The translations under genes and the position numbers were made by a program. Of a stretch of 64,000 nucleotides of DNA, positions 9,351 through 22,215 are shown one piece after another (the stretch's first letter is position 1; each line of letters begins with the position of its first letter). This stretch comes from Achatina immaculata. Taxonomy: Eukaryota > Mollusca > Gastropoda > Stylommatophora > Achatinidae. Location: positions 47,780,866 to 47,844,865 of the forward strand of contig CM019717.1 of assembly GCA_009760885.1 (NCBI GenBank), in the 5' to 3' direction. Below the pieces are notes generated by a model. That model made no database searches, was not told where the DNA came from, and worked only from the letters and a program-made list of their open reading frames with translations.

Positions 9351-10083
9351 GTCTTTGATAAATGACACTACATTTATTTTTATCTTGTTGTGTAAAATGT
9401 TTACTCTTTCTTAGTCATGTAAAGTTTTCATGTGCGAGTTTACCATGTTACACCCGGTTCTTCAACAAATGTTACCAGACTGGATTAGCCTTGACGCAGC
9501 AAACTGACCAGACAGTGACCTCCAGACAGGATTAACCCCGACGGGACCGGCTGACTTGAAGACACCTCTGTCCTGGAGAAGGATTAAGATAACATGAAAG
9601 CCATGCTTAAAGATAAACCAGGCCGAACTTGGACACAAACAGCGACATGACAACAAGGATAACAACGACCGACAACTCCTTTATTTTACTCCTCTTTTCC
9701 CCCTAGAAGGAATGAAACGATCTCTTAAACGTTTACCTGATGCATGTGTACTATTTAAGCTATCTCACAAATGTTTAATGTCTTGATATTAGCTATCTAT
9801 GCCTTTGTGTAAGCAGAAAATTACTTCGACCCATTTTGCTGTCAAAAATGTTCAATTCATGTATAAATTTTATTACTTTTATCATACGAATCACCGTCAT
9901 CTCATCATTTGTAAAAATCCAGCATTTCATTATCTCATTTCACGGGCAATCATCCCCATTTCACATAATTTCTATTTAATTTGAAACTATTACTTGTTGA
10001 ATGTAACTAAACAACAACAACAACAGCAAAAAACCCCATTCTGATTGGCCTGTCCTAAATGACTGTGCTGTGTCTGCAGCAAA
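9346..10083. other. No gene seen
   Basis: AT-rich sequence with no motif-bearing ORF. It lies upstream of the sulfotransferase gene and could hold an upstream non-coding exon or promoter, but no signal decides this. Confidence 0.4.
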
Positions 10084-10330
10084 GTGTGCCTTAGTGGCGC
10101 AGTGGTTAGAGCGTTCATCTCTCGGGGCGAGGTCAGTGTTTTAAGTCCGACCGGAGTCATTCCCAGCCGCACCCCCACCCCTCCCCCCCACACCTTAGCT
10201 GTAGAGATGGTGGATATCTGGTTCCTTCAGGAACTGGGAAAGGAAAGGCGACCACGGCTGAAGCTGACCACATTGCCTTCTAGTACGCCGATTTCAAGGA
10301 AAATACAGGCGCTAACAAGATTCCATCATG
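10084..10330 (+). mobile_element. tRNA-derived SINE, family S2
   Basis: The head shows an A box (GTGGCGCAGTGGTTAGAGCG) and a B-box-like TTTTAAGTCCGACC about 40 bp on. The body includes TTCCTTCAGGAACTGGGAAA and GCTGAAGCTGACCAC. It differs from family S1 in body and spacing. It lies about 260 bp upstream of the start codon of the sulfotransferase gene. Confidence 0.6.
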
Positions 10331-10499
10331 ATATGCTAGGGCTTTTCAAAATGTTTTGTTTCGCTTCCCAGCATAGCATGTCTTTGCTCCGTTCTCAAAT
10401 CAACACCCATCCTCTTTGAACACTTTTTCTTTTGTGTGTGTATAAAAATAGTACAAAATAAGTTACGAACCCTTTTTTGTTTTGCTTCTCATTTTCCAG

Positions 10500-10591
10500 A
10501 CCAAAGCTAGCAACGTTCACCAGGGACCAAAGATATGAGGCCACCTACTAAGCGTAAAGGATTCGGGTAGCAATGAATTCACTCTTCGAGC
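10500..10591 (+). other. CHST15: Probable 5' UTR part of the first coding exon
   Basis: A strong acceptor (a pyrimidine tract then CTTCTCATTTTCCAG) ends at 10499. The following 92 bp lead to the ATG at 10592 with stops in frame before it. This suggests that at least one non-coding exon lies upstream. It is a prediction from the splice consensus only. Confidence 0.5.
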
Positions 10592-10891
10592 ATGAAGTTT
10601 GCTCACATTCTCACGCGCGTGCCGATTTTGTCCCTGATCTGGACTAAGCTCTCCCGAGGCGGATCAAATGTTCGCCTCTGCATTTTCCTTATTCTTAGCC
10701 TCTGTTTATTCGTGTACTTCTTCACACAGCATGAGCTGGTAAAAATGGTAACGGCATTAGGACAAGATCGGCAGAATGTGGACGACTGGGATGTAAATGA
10801 AGTGTCACCAAACCATACATTTGTGAGAACTCACGGTATTGTTCCAGTCCAGTGTGATGCCAGAAATAAAGTGTCAGAAATTCTCAGTTTG
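10592..10891 (+). CDS. CHST15: CHST15-like coding exon 1 (cytosolic tail, membrane anchor, stem)
   Basis: Exactly 100 codons from ATG to the donor TTTG|gtgagt, ending in phase 0. It encodes a basic N-terminus (KLSRGGSNVR) and then a hydrophobic segment LCIFLILSLCLFVYFF, as expected of a type II Golgi signal anchor. The stem that follows is hydrophilic with one NHT glycosylation sequon. Stem sequence is poorly conserved in this family, so linkage to the catalytic exons rests on phase match and order. The open frame continues nine codons past the donor and then stops. Confidence 0.82.
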
Positions 10892-13800
10892 GTGAGTTTG
10901 GCACTACATGTTCGAAAAAAAAAGTTTTAGATATGAAAAGATTTATAATTAAATGTCTTCTTAGTTCATAAAACTGACAATAAAACTATGCCATATAGAG
11001 CTCCAGATGTAATTTTTCGTAACAAATCAATATTATTAGGGGTTAATTTCCTTTTATGTATTGTGATAGTTAAAAAAAATAAGTTAGTGTAATCTCCAAA
11101 TCTTGTAAACTGATAAAAGATTTAGTTTAGATACTGTTTGTTTCTCATTGTATGTAGTTATCATCTGTCATCATACATGGTATGTAAACTGATCGAAGAT
11201 TTAGTTTAGATACTGTTTGTTTCTCATTGTATGTAGTTATCATCAGTCATCATACATGGTATGTAAACTGATCGAAGATTTAGTTTAGATACTGTTTGTT
11301 TCTCATTTTATGTAGTTATCATCTGTCATCATACATGGTATGTAAACTGATCGAAGATTTAGTCTAGATACTGTTTGTTTCTCATTTTATGTAGTTATCA
11401 TTTGTCATCATACATGGTATGTAAACTGATAAAAGATTTAGTCTAGATACTGTTTGTTTCTCATTTTATGTAGTTATCATTTGTCATCATACATGGTATG
11501 TAAACTGATAAAAGATTTAGTCTAGATACTGTTTGTTTCTCATTGTATGTAGTTATCATTTGTCATCATACATGGTATACGTTTCTAGGGGAGAGTAATC
11601 GGTGTCCCCGGTACAGTGTGGTGGTGACGGACTCTCAAAGCATGCTTCGCAAGATAGAGAGGGGTTTTCTACGTCATGAATGGGTTCAGCTCTTAGACAT
11701 TCTAGTATTCCAAACTGACGTGGATATATTGCCCAGGGCATGCGGGAGTGAGAGACAATGAGGTAGCCGATCATGTTGCCCGTAGCGCTATCTATGGATA
11801 GAATGGATATACTGAAGTTGGTGATGGACGGGACGGATATACTGAAGTTGGTGGCCGAGGACCCGGTGCAGGAAGAGAAAAGGGCATGTGTTGAGAATAT
11901 ATACCTACAGAGGATGAAGGACAGAGAGGGGAAGAGAGGGAAAGGAACTGCCGGATGGCTGGCTGGTAGAATTCGAAGTTGCCAGAACCAACAGCTGACT
12001 GGCGCAGTTAGTGTTCATCATCTTCCGTGGTTACTGAAACAGAGCAGAGCATGTATGGGTGTGCCCAGAGTGAGATGATGCTAATTCCTAGATTCAAGAT
12101 TCAAGCTACTCATTATATGTATGTATGTATGTATGTATTATATCACAGTATTCTGCTTTGTTACCAGTTTGCTACAGTTCAGCTCTCTTCGGGAACTGTG
12201 TCATCGTTTTGCCACAGATTTCACTGTCAAATTCCTTTTTAAGAGTCTTATTTGTTGTAATTTCCTTCTTTGTTAAATGTATCTTTAGCAGTTTCGTAGA
12301 TACAAGTTATTTTTTGCTTATGTTTTAACTGCAGGTTACATACATACAAGAGTGCACGCTGTGATAGCTTGCTGTACCACATAACATAGTACTGAACACT
12401 TCCGTGGCAGTGAATTTTAGCCTTTAAATTCTACATCCAAATTCTACTCTGGAGAATTGACATAACTAGGCCTTACAGAGACATAACAGTGAAGATATCC
12501 ATCCATCCGTGGGCTAAGCAATCAGCGCCTATTACGCCCTGTGGCGTTTTGCAGGACAGAAACAAATTCTCTCCACCTTACACGGTCTACATGCTACTCA
12601 TTTCAGCCTCTACAGTTCTCCGCCAGGTAGCGTTTGGTCATTGTCTCTTTCTTTTTCCCTCGGGTGTCCATCGCATGGCTATTTTAGTGACCTTTGCTCG
12701 AGTCTCTTCAGAGCATATGATCTTTTTTGCTGTTATGGCATGCAGATCTTCTAGTTCACACTGGGCTAGCAGGTCTCTGTTATTTATTGTCTGTGGCCAG
12801 TTAATATTTAAAATCTTTCTGAGGCGGGCTGTGTGGAATGAGGATAATTTGCCAATTTCCTTTTCAGTTGTTCTCTAGTATTCTGCTCCATACAGGAGTA
12901 TGGATAACACACGCAACTCTGGTATAGCTTTATTTTGGTTCTACTACTGTACTGAGGTTCGGTTTACTAATCCAGTGGTACTGGGTTCAAGTCCCAGTAG
13001 TGTTTTTTTTCTGGTATACACCAAAAAGGCTCCGGAGTTCACCCAGCCTCGAAAATTGGATGCCCAGAGAAAACTGTGAAAGTAAAAGCAGCCAGGCGTG
13101 ATAATGACCACATCACACTTTCATGTACCGAAGGTCGTGGAAATACGGGCCTAACACCATATCCCCAAAGGCAGTATGCCTTAATGGCATGGAAAAGGGA
13201 ATTTTACCTTTACCTTACTATACAGCGGGGTGGGGGACTTCCAGATGTTTCTAATGTTAATGAAAACTTTTCTTGCTTTATTTATTCTGCTGTTTGTTCT
13301 ACCACCCTGTAGCGGAGATTACCTGGAGAAAATATTTGACAGCTGATTAAACTTCGTAAAATGGTACGGTCTTAAGAGACTAGAGAATCAAAGCTGATAA
13401 AAGGGTGTATTCGACCAGTGCATGGTGCCATAGCAACAGACTGCACGGAGCCTTCAGCGTACAGTAGAGGCTGCGACTTCCTGCTGCGAGGAGAAGCTTG
13501 CTGGAGAGTCTGTGTTTATGTTTACATATTCCAAGTTTAACAACTCCACCACCATGTGCATGTAGTCGGGCATCAACTTGTGGGGCATATCCTACAAAAG
13601 AATACCGGTTATGAAACACTGGTGACATGCATACAAGTCCAATGAAAGAATCTAAAAAGTCAAGCTCTACAATATCAGTCAAATTTATCGAGGAGACAGA
13701 ATGACAGATATAGTATATAAATTTGCATAAAGAAGGAAGAGAAGAAGAAGAAGAAGGCTGAGGAGGAGAAGGAAATCTGTCATGATTTTCTCTTGTTTAG

Positions 13801-15610
13801 TTTCGGTGTCTTTATTCGAAGATCTTCATCAAGTGATGAAAACGTCAAGATTGCATTCAATGAAGGTGTTATAACAACAGAACCATCAACAACAGTAGCA
13901 AAATGTTCTTGACTAAATATTAAAGGTCCGACATCTTCTTCGTGTGTCGTGTCTTTCCCACTACATATTAAAGGTTCGACATCTTCTTCATGTGTCGTGT
14001 CTTTCCCACTAAATATTAAAAGTTCGACATCTTCTTCATGTGTCGTGTCTTTCCCACTAAATATTAAAGGTTCGATTTCTTCATGTGTCGTGTCTTTCCC
14101 ACTACATATTAAAGGTTCGATTTCTTCATGTGTCGTGTCTTTCCCACTACATATTAAAGGTTCGATTTCTTCATGTGTCGTGTCTTTCCCACTAAATATT
14201 AAAGGTTCGATTTCTTCATGTGTCGTGTCTTTCCCACTACATATTAAAGGTTCGATTTCTTCATGTGTCGTGTCTTTCCCACTACATATTAAAGGTTCGA
14301 TTTCTTCATGTGTCGTGTCTTTCCCACTAAATATTAAAGGTTCGATTTCTTCATGTGTCGTGTCTTTCCCACTACATATTAAAGGTTCGATTTCTTCATG
14401 TGTCGTATCTTTCCCACTACATATTAAAGGTTCGATTTCTTCATGTGTCGTGTCTTTCCCACTACATATTAAAGGTTCGATATCTTCTTCATGTGTCGTG
14501 TCCTTCCCACTAACTAATTAAAGGTTCGACATCTTCTTCATGTGTCGTGTCCTTCCCAGAACGTCCCTCTCACAGCCTCCTTGAAGGCGGTCCGGTCTTG
14601 AGAAAGTTGACCAGCGTCTCCCAATGACATTTTCAGACTCTCCGTCATGTGCTGACTCCGCCTGAAGCGAGTTCGTCCGTTTTCTCTTTTCATCTTTGAC
14701 GGTCACCCTCTCCAACTATTGTGTCTCTTGATGTGGCCGTATTATCTCAGCGTTCTAATTTTGATGATGTTTGCGAGCCAGTTCTCTGCAACACTTAATC
14801 CCATCAATTTTTCTTTATTTGATTTTTGAAGTCAGTAACAAGTTTTCTTCGAGACGTAAATGTAACTGGTAAACACACAGGAAAAAAAAACTTAAAAAAT
14901 AAATGAAACAAAACATGTTAGAGCTTTTTATGAGTTTAGTAACAGAATGAGATGAATGTAAATTGAGTAGTAATTTATGAAAAAAAAGATCGTAGCATAA
15001 GAATGTACCATGAAGATACGAGTACAACATATATCCTGATATAGATTTCCTTTATTGTGTTCCAGCCACCTATAAATTTCCTACCAGAATTCAAGAATCC
15101 TTGCTGGCGCGAAAATTTCACTACACATATATACGATATGTACGCCAACAACGGCTTCGCAAAGTACTCACACACTTACGAGAAAGCCTTCAGCAAATTC
15201 ATCCGCAGATGGGCTAAACAGACTCCACGAAGATCGCATCGTCTGCGATGTCTGCCGTACTTTTTCTTGGCTGGCCAACCAAAGTGCGGCAGCACTGACT
15301 TGTACAATAAAATAATCAGTCACCCGGATATTGTTATCCCGCCGGTCAAAGAGTCCCACTGGTGGGGGAAGAACAGATACGGTAAGTGTTGGCAAAACGT
15401 GTGTGTGGACATTTGTACAAGATTTCCTTCAGGGTCTCGCAAGATCCAGTCATTGTCTTGCCTTGTATTATCTCTCTCCTCTGGTATCTAGCAATGTAGC
15501 GGTGGTTTCTGTTTCTAAACAAGGCGGAACGTGAAATGTAAAAGATGTGTAAAAGACTCTCTGTAGTACGTAATATTTTTTCTGATTCTCACAAAGCCAA
15601 GTTTGATGTA

Positions 15611-15671
<61 letters not shown>

Positions 15672-18600
15672 ATATATATATATCTGAACCTGAAGTGCCC
15701 AGGGCACATGGGGCTTCCGCAAGGGTTTTCCACAAATGCCTGTCCTTCGCCTTTTTTTCTGCTCTTGCCCAGGTGAGCCCTCTATTGCTCAACATCCTCT
15801 CTGTTCGTCTCCATGTCTCTTTTGGTCTACCCTTACTTCTGTTTCCCTGTGGTGTCCATCTTAGTGCTATTTTTGGTAGTGAGTTGTCAGTCATTCGGAA
15901 CACATGTCCCAACCATCGCCATCGTCTTTCCTCAACAATTGCTGTCACTGGCTTCATCTGCATTTCTGCCAACAAGATGTTATTTCTTATGGTGTTTGGC
16001 CAAAATATTGTTCTAACTCTTCGATATATATATATATAATAGAATAACAGAAAGGGAAATTTAGACCGAAGGAACGTTACAGGCAGAACCAAAAATAATA
16101 ATCTGGAGTGACAGGTTTCTGTGATGCTGGCCGATTTGTTAGCCAGTAACCAGTAGCTGACATGCTAGAGTCAAGGGTGGAGAGCTAGGAATGTGGGCTG
16201 GTGACGGCGGAGAGTTAGGAATGTGGGCTGGTGGCGGTGGGGAGCTAGGAATGTGGGCTGGTGACGGCGGAGAGTTAGGAATGTGGGCTGGTGACGGCGG
16301 AGAGCTAGGAATGTGGGCTGGTGACGGCGGAGAGTTAGGAATGTGGGCTGGTGACGGCGGAGAGCTAGGAATATGGGCTGGTGACGGCGGAGAGCTAGGA
16401 ATGTGGGGTGGTGGTTGTGGTGCGACAGCTCGTAAAAGTTTAGTGGACGCGGTCTTATAGCTAAGTAATCGAACATTCGGAATCTGGTTGGTCATTTTGA
16501 ATCTGACTTAACTAATAAAGATACAGCAAGACTTCTGCTCGAAGAAATGAACAGTTAAAAAAACCCAAAAAAACTATAATACATGTAATTTTGTGCAGAT
16601 AGGAAAATAAAAAAAAAACCCAGCACAAAATCATGGTCTCTAAAATGTGAATTTACATACAAATGGGGCATGTTTCACAGGTAGAAGAGAAATCACCGAA
16701 GCAATGGGAAACACGTAATGTAAAAGAGGTTTGACAAAATTAAACCGATAGTTAGGACATTTAAAGCAATCTGGAGATTCTTATATTCCCGCATGCCGAA
16801 ACCAAACCAGAGACAGCATTAACAGCTTAAGTTACAGAGACCAGTGCGCAGTCTAAAGCTGTGTACAGGACACACAGCCCTCAACAGACTCTTATACAGA
16901 GTGACAATGGGCCAACACTGACATCCATTCCAGAGATAAGAACAACAGAAGGTGGCCTTATACATGAAAGAATAAAAGGGTTAAAACTAATTCGTCTGTC
17001 AGGAAATCGATAAAATGAAGGCCAAGTTATGGAAATAAATCATTCGTCTGAATTATTTTCTAATAATCCAAAGTCTAATGGTATGACATGAGGCGTACTG
17101 GATGAAAATAAAAAAAAGGTATTAAAAATACTGGCAGATGTATGAAGCAGATGGGTTTCACTTCATCAAAACAGGGACAATAATAACGTCCCAAACATGG
17201 GCTGCGAACTCCAATGCAGTTAACTTTAACTATAGATCCGACGCATTATGATAATGATGATATATATCTTGAGTCTTTCGCCTGTATTTTAGAGAAAGAA
17301 GAATGCACTCAGAACCATACACACTATCTTTTCTTGTCTTCAAAATTGGCAAGAAAGTTACAGAACCACACGAAATTGTATCAGACATGTGCAGAAAGCT
17401 GATGTAAGCTGTTTCAAGTAACGTCAACACAGTGAGTTCCTATGAGGAAGTAATAGTGAGCTCTTAGGAGAAAGTAATAGTGAATTCATAGGAGAAAGTA
17501 ATAGTGAGTTCCTAGGAGACAGCAGTAGTGAGTTCCTAGGAGAAAGTAATAGTGAGTTCATAGGAGAGAGAAATAGCGAGTTTCTAGCAGAAAGTAATAG
17601 TGAGTTCCTAGGAGAAAGTAATAGTGAGTTCCTAGGAGAAAGTAATAGTGGGTTTCTAGGAGAAAGTAATAGTGAGTTCCTAGGAGAAAGTAGTAGTGAG
17701 TTCCTAGGAGAAAGTAATGATGACTTCCTAAGAGAAAGTAATAGTGAGTTCCTAGGAGAAAGTAATAGTGAGTTCCTAGGAGAAAGTAATAGTGAGTTCC
17801 TAGGAGAAAGTAATAGTGAGTTCCTAGGAGAAAGTAGTAATGAGTTCCTAGGAGAAAGTAATAGTGACTTCCTAAGAGGAAGTAATAGTGAGTTCCTAGG
17901 AGAAAGTAGTAATGAGTTCCTAGGAGAAAGTAATAGTGACTTCCTAAGAGGAAGTAATAGTGAGTTCCTAGGAGAAAGTAGTAATGAGTTCCTAGGAGAA
18001 AGTAATAGTGACTTCCTAAGAGGAAGTAATAGTGAGTTCCTAGGAGAAAGTAATAGTGAGTTCCTAGGAGAAAGTAATAATGACTTCCTAAGAGGAAGTA
18101 ATAGTGAGTTCCTAGGAGAAAGTAGTAATGAGTTCCTAGGAGAAAGTAATAGTGACTTCCTAAGAGGAAGTAATAGTGAGTTCCTAGGAGAAAGTAATAG
18201 TGAGTTCCTAGGAGAAAGTAGTAGCGCGTTTCTACGAGCGATAATACCTAGACAAACATGACAAGAAAATGCAGGAATCATGCACAACACGGCAGTCTCA
18301 AGGATTCCAGAAGTATTCCCATAAGCTGGATGAATGTTGGCACAGCATCAACATGGAAAGTTTATTGTTTAAAAAAGAAATACCTCGCTAGCCGAACGTT
18401 TAAAAAAATCACAATCTACATTTTTTTATAAACTTGGTTTCTTCTGTTTTGTTATTTGTTCTAGAAATACAAGTACTTAAATATTTTTTAATTTGGTGTC
18501 CTTTTTGTATTTAACACTATGTAAAGTGTATTGTTTTTAATTTAAAATTCTTGTTCTATTTTAGGATGGTGTCTAAATTATTCAGCAATCATTCCATTTA

Positions 18601-20222
18601 AAGACTACATTGACCTCTACGACGGTGCTGCTATGGATATAGAGAAAGTTGTGGATAGAACAATTGTCCACGGGCGCAAATATCACCCACTTATAACAGG
18701 TATCTTGTTTCTTTGTCTTCTTCTGTCCCTTTCTCCATCCAATTTTCCGGTTGTCTCTACGTGTTCCTGGAACTCTATATTCTTTAGAATGTTCCTGCTG
18801 TGAGAATGATGGACTTATTAGTTAGAATCAAGTCCTTGACTCTTGAGTAAATACTCCACCAGCAGCTGAGAAGAGATTGTTTAACTTTCGGAAAGGAGAA
18901 TAAAAAAAAAAAAACGAAACAGAAAACTGTAAAGACCTATACTGACACATGTGATTAATTATCCTTATACTCTTACTTTCAAATTTAATAAGTAATTTCA
19001 AGAAAACGGACAATTGTCTACGATTCTCATTCTCACTTTCTTCAGAAATGCAAAGATCTTTTGGTATCTGCAAAACAGAACCTGACCAAAGTCCATGGCT
19101 ATTGGACCAGACACTGGTGATTTCACATAAGAAAATTTTAGGATTCTTATAGAAAGCAACGCGTCGCGCCTTCTCGTTGTGCTTGCCTTCCATATTTTCA
19201 GCCTCAGAACTCTCGTATTTCTTGTCCGGATAAAACGTAGTCTTTTGCTGGTCATGACTTGCGTTCCAAAGTTTATCTTCCAGTGTACCTCGCTGTGACG
19301 GAAGCTGGGTTCGGGCTCTCGGTGGAGTGGGCAGAACTGCTCTGCTGTAACGAGCAAGGAAAAAAAAATTAACCCAGTAAGATCCAATGCTTAAAATCCC
19401 ATGTTGTGCACATATATGTAGGGGAAAGGCTGCATTCAGCTCTGTCTTTCCTTCTTTCTGTCTTTTTAAAAAATTTAACGTTCAAGTGCATAATAAGAAA
19501 CCTCCACACACACATACACACGCACAACAGAAAAACACCACACAAAACGCACACACACATACGCACATCTCACCTTCCTTGTCCACATGACCATCACAGT
19601 TATTTCATGACACTTCTTACCCTTGACGTATTGTGTCTTTCTCATTTTGTTTATGTTTGTATGTCTTTCTCATTTTGTTTATGTTTGTATGTCTTTCTCA
19701 TTTTGTTGACGTTTGTATGTCTTTCTCATTTTGTTTATGTTTGTATGTCTTTCTCATTTTGTTTATGTTTGTATGTCTTTCTCATTTTGTTTATGTTTGT
19801 ATGTCTTTCTCATTTTGTTGACGTTTATATGTCTTTCTCATTTTGTTTATGTTTGTATGTCTTTCTCATTTTGTTGACGTTTGTATGTCTTTCTCATTTT
19901 GTTTATGTTTGTATGTCTTTCTCATTTTGTTTATGTTTGTATGTCTTTCTCATTTTGTTTATGTTTGTATGTCTTTCTCATTTTGTTTATGTTTGTATGT
20001 CTTTCTCATTTTGTTTATGTTTGTATGTCTTTCTCATTTTGTTTATGTTTGTATGTCTTTCTCATTTTGTTTATGTTTGTATGTCTTTCTCATTTTGTTG
20101 ACGTTTATATGTCTTTCTCATTTTGTTGACGTCTTCCTCATTTTGTCTGTACATTGCCATGTTGGAACACAATGCAAAACCTTTGAAAGCGAAGCTGTAC
20201 CAGCTCTCTCTCTCTCTTTCTA

Positions 20223-20253
<31 letters not shown>

Positions 20254-22178
20254 TTCTTTCTCTCTCTCGTCCATGCGAGCCATTGCTTGGTCGCTATTGA
20301 TTTCCACAACCATCTGTCCTTCGCTCTTTCTACCGAGCTCTGTGCCACTCTTTTAGTCCGTGAAGTATCTTGTTTCCTCCGTCCCTTTGTCCATCCAGTT
20401 TTCCTAATATCTCTAGGTATTCCAATTTGCCTCTTTTCAAAACATTCCCTACAAATCTGGATTGCCGCGTTGTGAATTTTCCCATAATTTCTCTCTATTT
20501 CTTAGACTCAGTGAGAACAGCTGTTAACGGATTAAGTTACTTAACTGTATGAAAAGAAGCTGTGGAGAGGAACAGAGAGAACTACAAAAATAAGATTTTT
20601 AAGGCCATGCATCTCTCCCATGGCAACGTATGCCTGTGAGAACCGGACACTTAACAAAACAGCTGAGAAACACATAAATGCCTTTGAATGTGAATGCTAC
20701 AGAGAGTTCTCCATATATCATGGACATAAAAAAAGAACAAATATGTCCATACTACAAGCTTAATATTGAAAAACGCTGCCCAGTAAGGAGGATTAAAGAG
20801 AGAAAACTTAAATATTTTGAACACATTAAACGTCATGATAATCTAGAGAAGACATAATGAGAAAAAGAAAGAGAGGAAGACCAAGGCAAAGATTGTTGCA
20901 AGACATCGTTGATGATATGTAAATGGATGCGTCAGCTGCAGGCCATCGTGCCGAAAGGCTTACAGGAGAGCTGTTAGGGAGGCAACGTTCCGCAAGGGAC
21001 ATGCAGATAACTGACTGACTGACTGACTGTACGAAAGCCTCGTTGTTTCCTATTTATATTGGAGCATCTGCTGTGCAGGTTATCAAGTTTAAAATCGGCG
21101 GAGTCTTTTCTTCTGTCAGTCAAGCATGTCTTAAGCAATCTTCCATTTCATGACCGCTTCTCATATATCCGGGTGGCAGGCTGACAATTTAGCTATGTTC
21201 TATAGAGCAAGATTTTTTAAAATGTCATTTTTATGTTATGACAAGATTTTCAATTTATGTTTTTGCATAATCATATTTCAATTTTGGTTTCAATTTATTC
21301 GTGTTTCTAACTTCTCGTTTGATTTCTAAGACATGTTTTTTTTATTTTAGTTTTTTTCTCTGACATATAAGTTACCTCGCCACAATGGTCGACAGATAAG
21401 TATGTGTATGGTGGGTGAAGGGAAGAGAGAGAGAGAGAGAGAATGAATGAATGAATAATCTTTATTTTTAAAGGGTAAAGAATTGGGCACGCAGGCCTGT
21501 CTTACATTCTGCCTTTCATCACTCCATCTTTCATTCTTCCCACACACTTGATTTAGTACAAATATACAAATTAAATTAGGAAAAACATATCAAAAGAGTG
21601 TAAGATTTAACTACTACATTCAAGGTAAAAGAGAAGAAGTAATTAACCTAATAAAATAGCACTCACGCACACATACACACGCAGACATATACATAAACAA
21701 AAATACATTGTAAATACAGATCTTCTAACATATGTTTTTTTTAACAAACATTAAAATAATTTCTAACAATATCTAACAAGTTGCTTTTCTAACTATGTCA
21801 TTAAAGTACTTGATGGTTTACGAGCCACGTGTTGAGAGAATGCTTGTTATTTTATGGAGGCATATAATTACAAGCAAGTAAGTAATGAAACAGGTTTGAG
21901 TTAAAGGATGAAGTATTACCAATGGATTTTAAATTGTAGGGGAGGGTGTTCCAGAGCTGTACTACAGAGTATGCAAGGCTTTTCTTGTACAGATAAATCC
22001 TGGGTTTAGGAAGAAGACATTTTTTTAAACGCTGGCTATGTTTAGTGTTATACGTAAACAGTGACCTCAAGTAAGGCGGAGTATTTTGCGACAGAATTCT
22101 GTAAACAAACTTAACTTGGTTAAAAATGATTCTGTTTTTGAGGGGTAGAATTTTGAGTTGTTTGTGTTGATCTACAGT

Positions 22179-22215
<37 letters not shown>

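Noticed and set aside
15057..15491. A 144-codon ORF as a complete small gene
   Set aside because: The first 108 codons are exon 2 of the sulfotransferase (plus three intronic codons); the rest is read-through of intron 2 past a strong donor at 15382.
19406..20475. Long hydrophobic ORFs looking like multi-pass membrane proteins
   Set aside because: They are translations of a 28-bp minisatellite; the same peptide appears in all frames because 28 is not a multiple of three.
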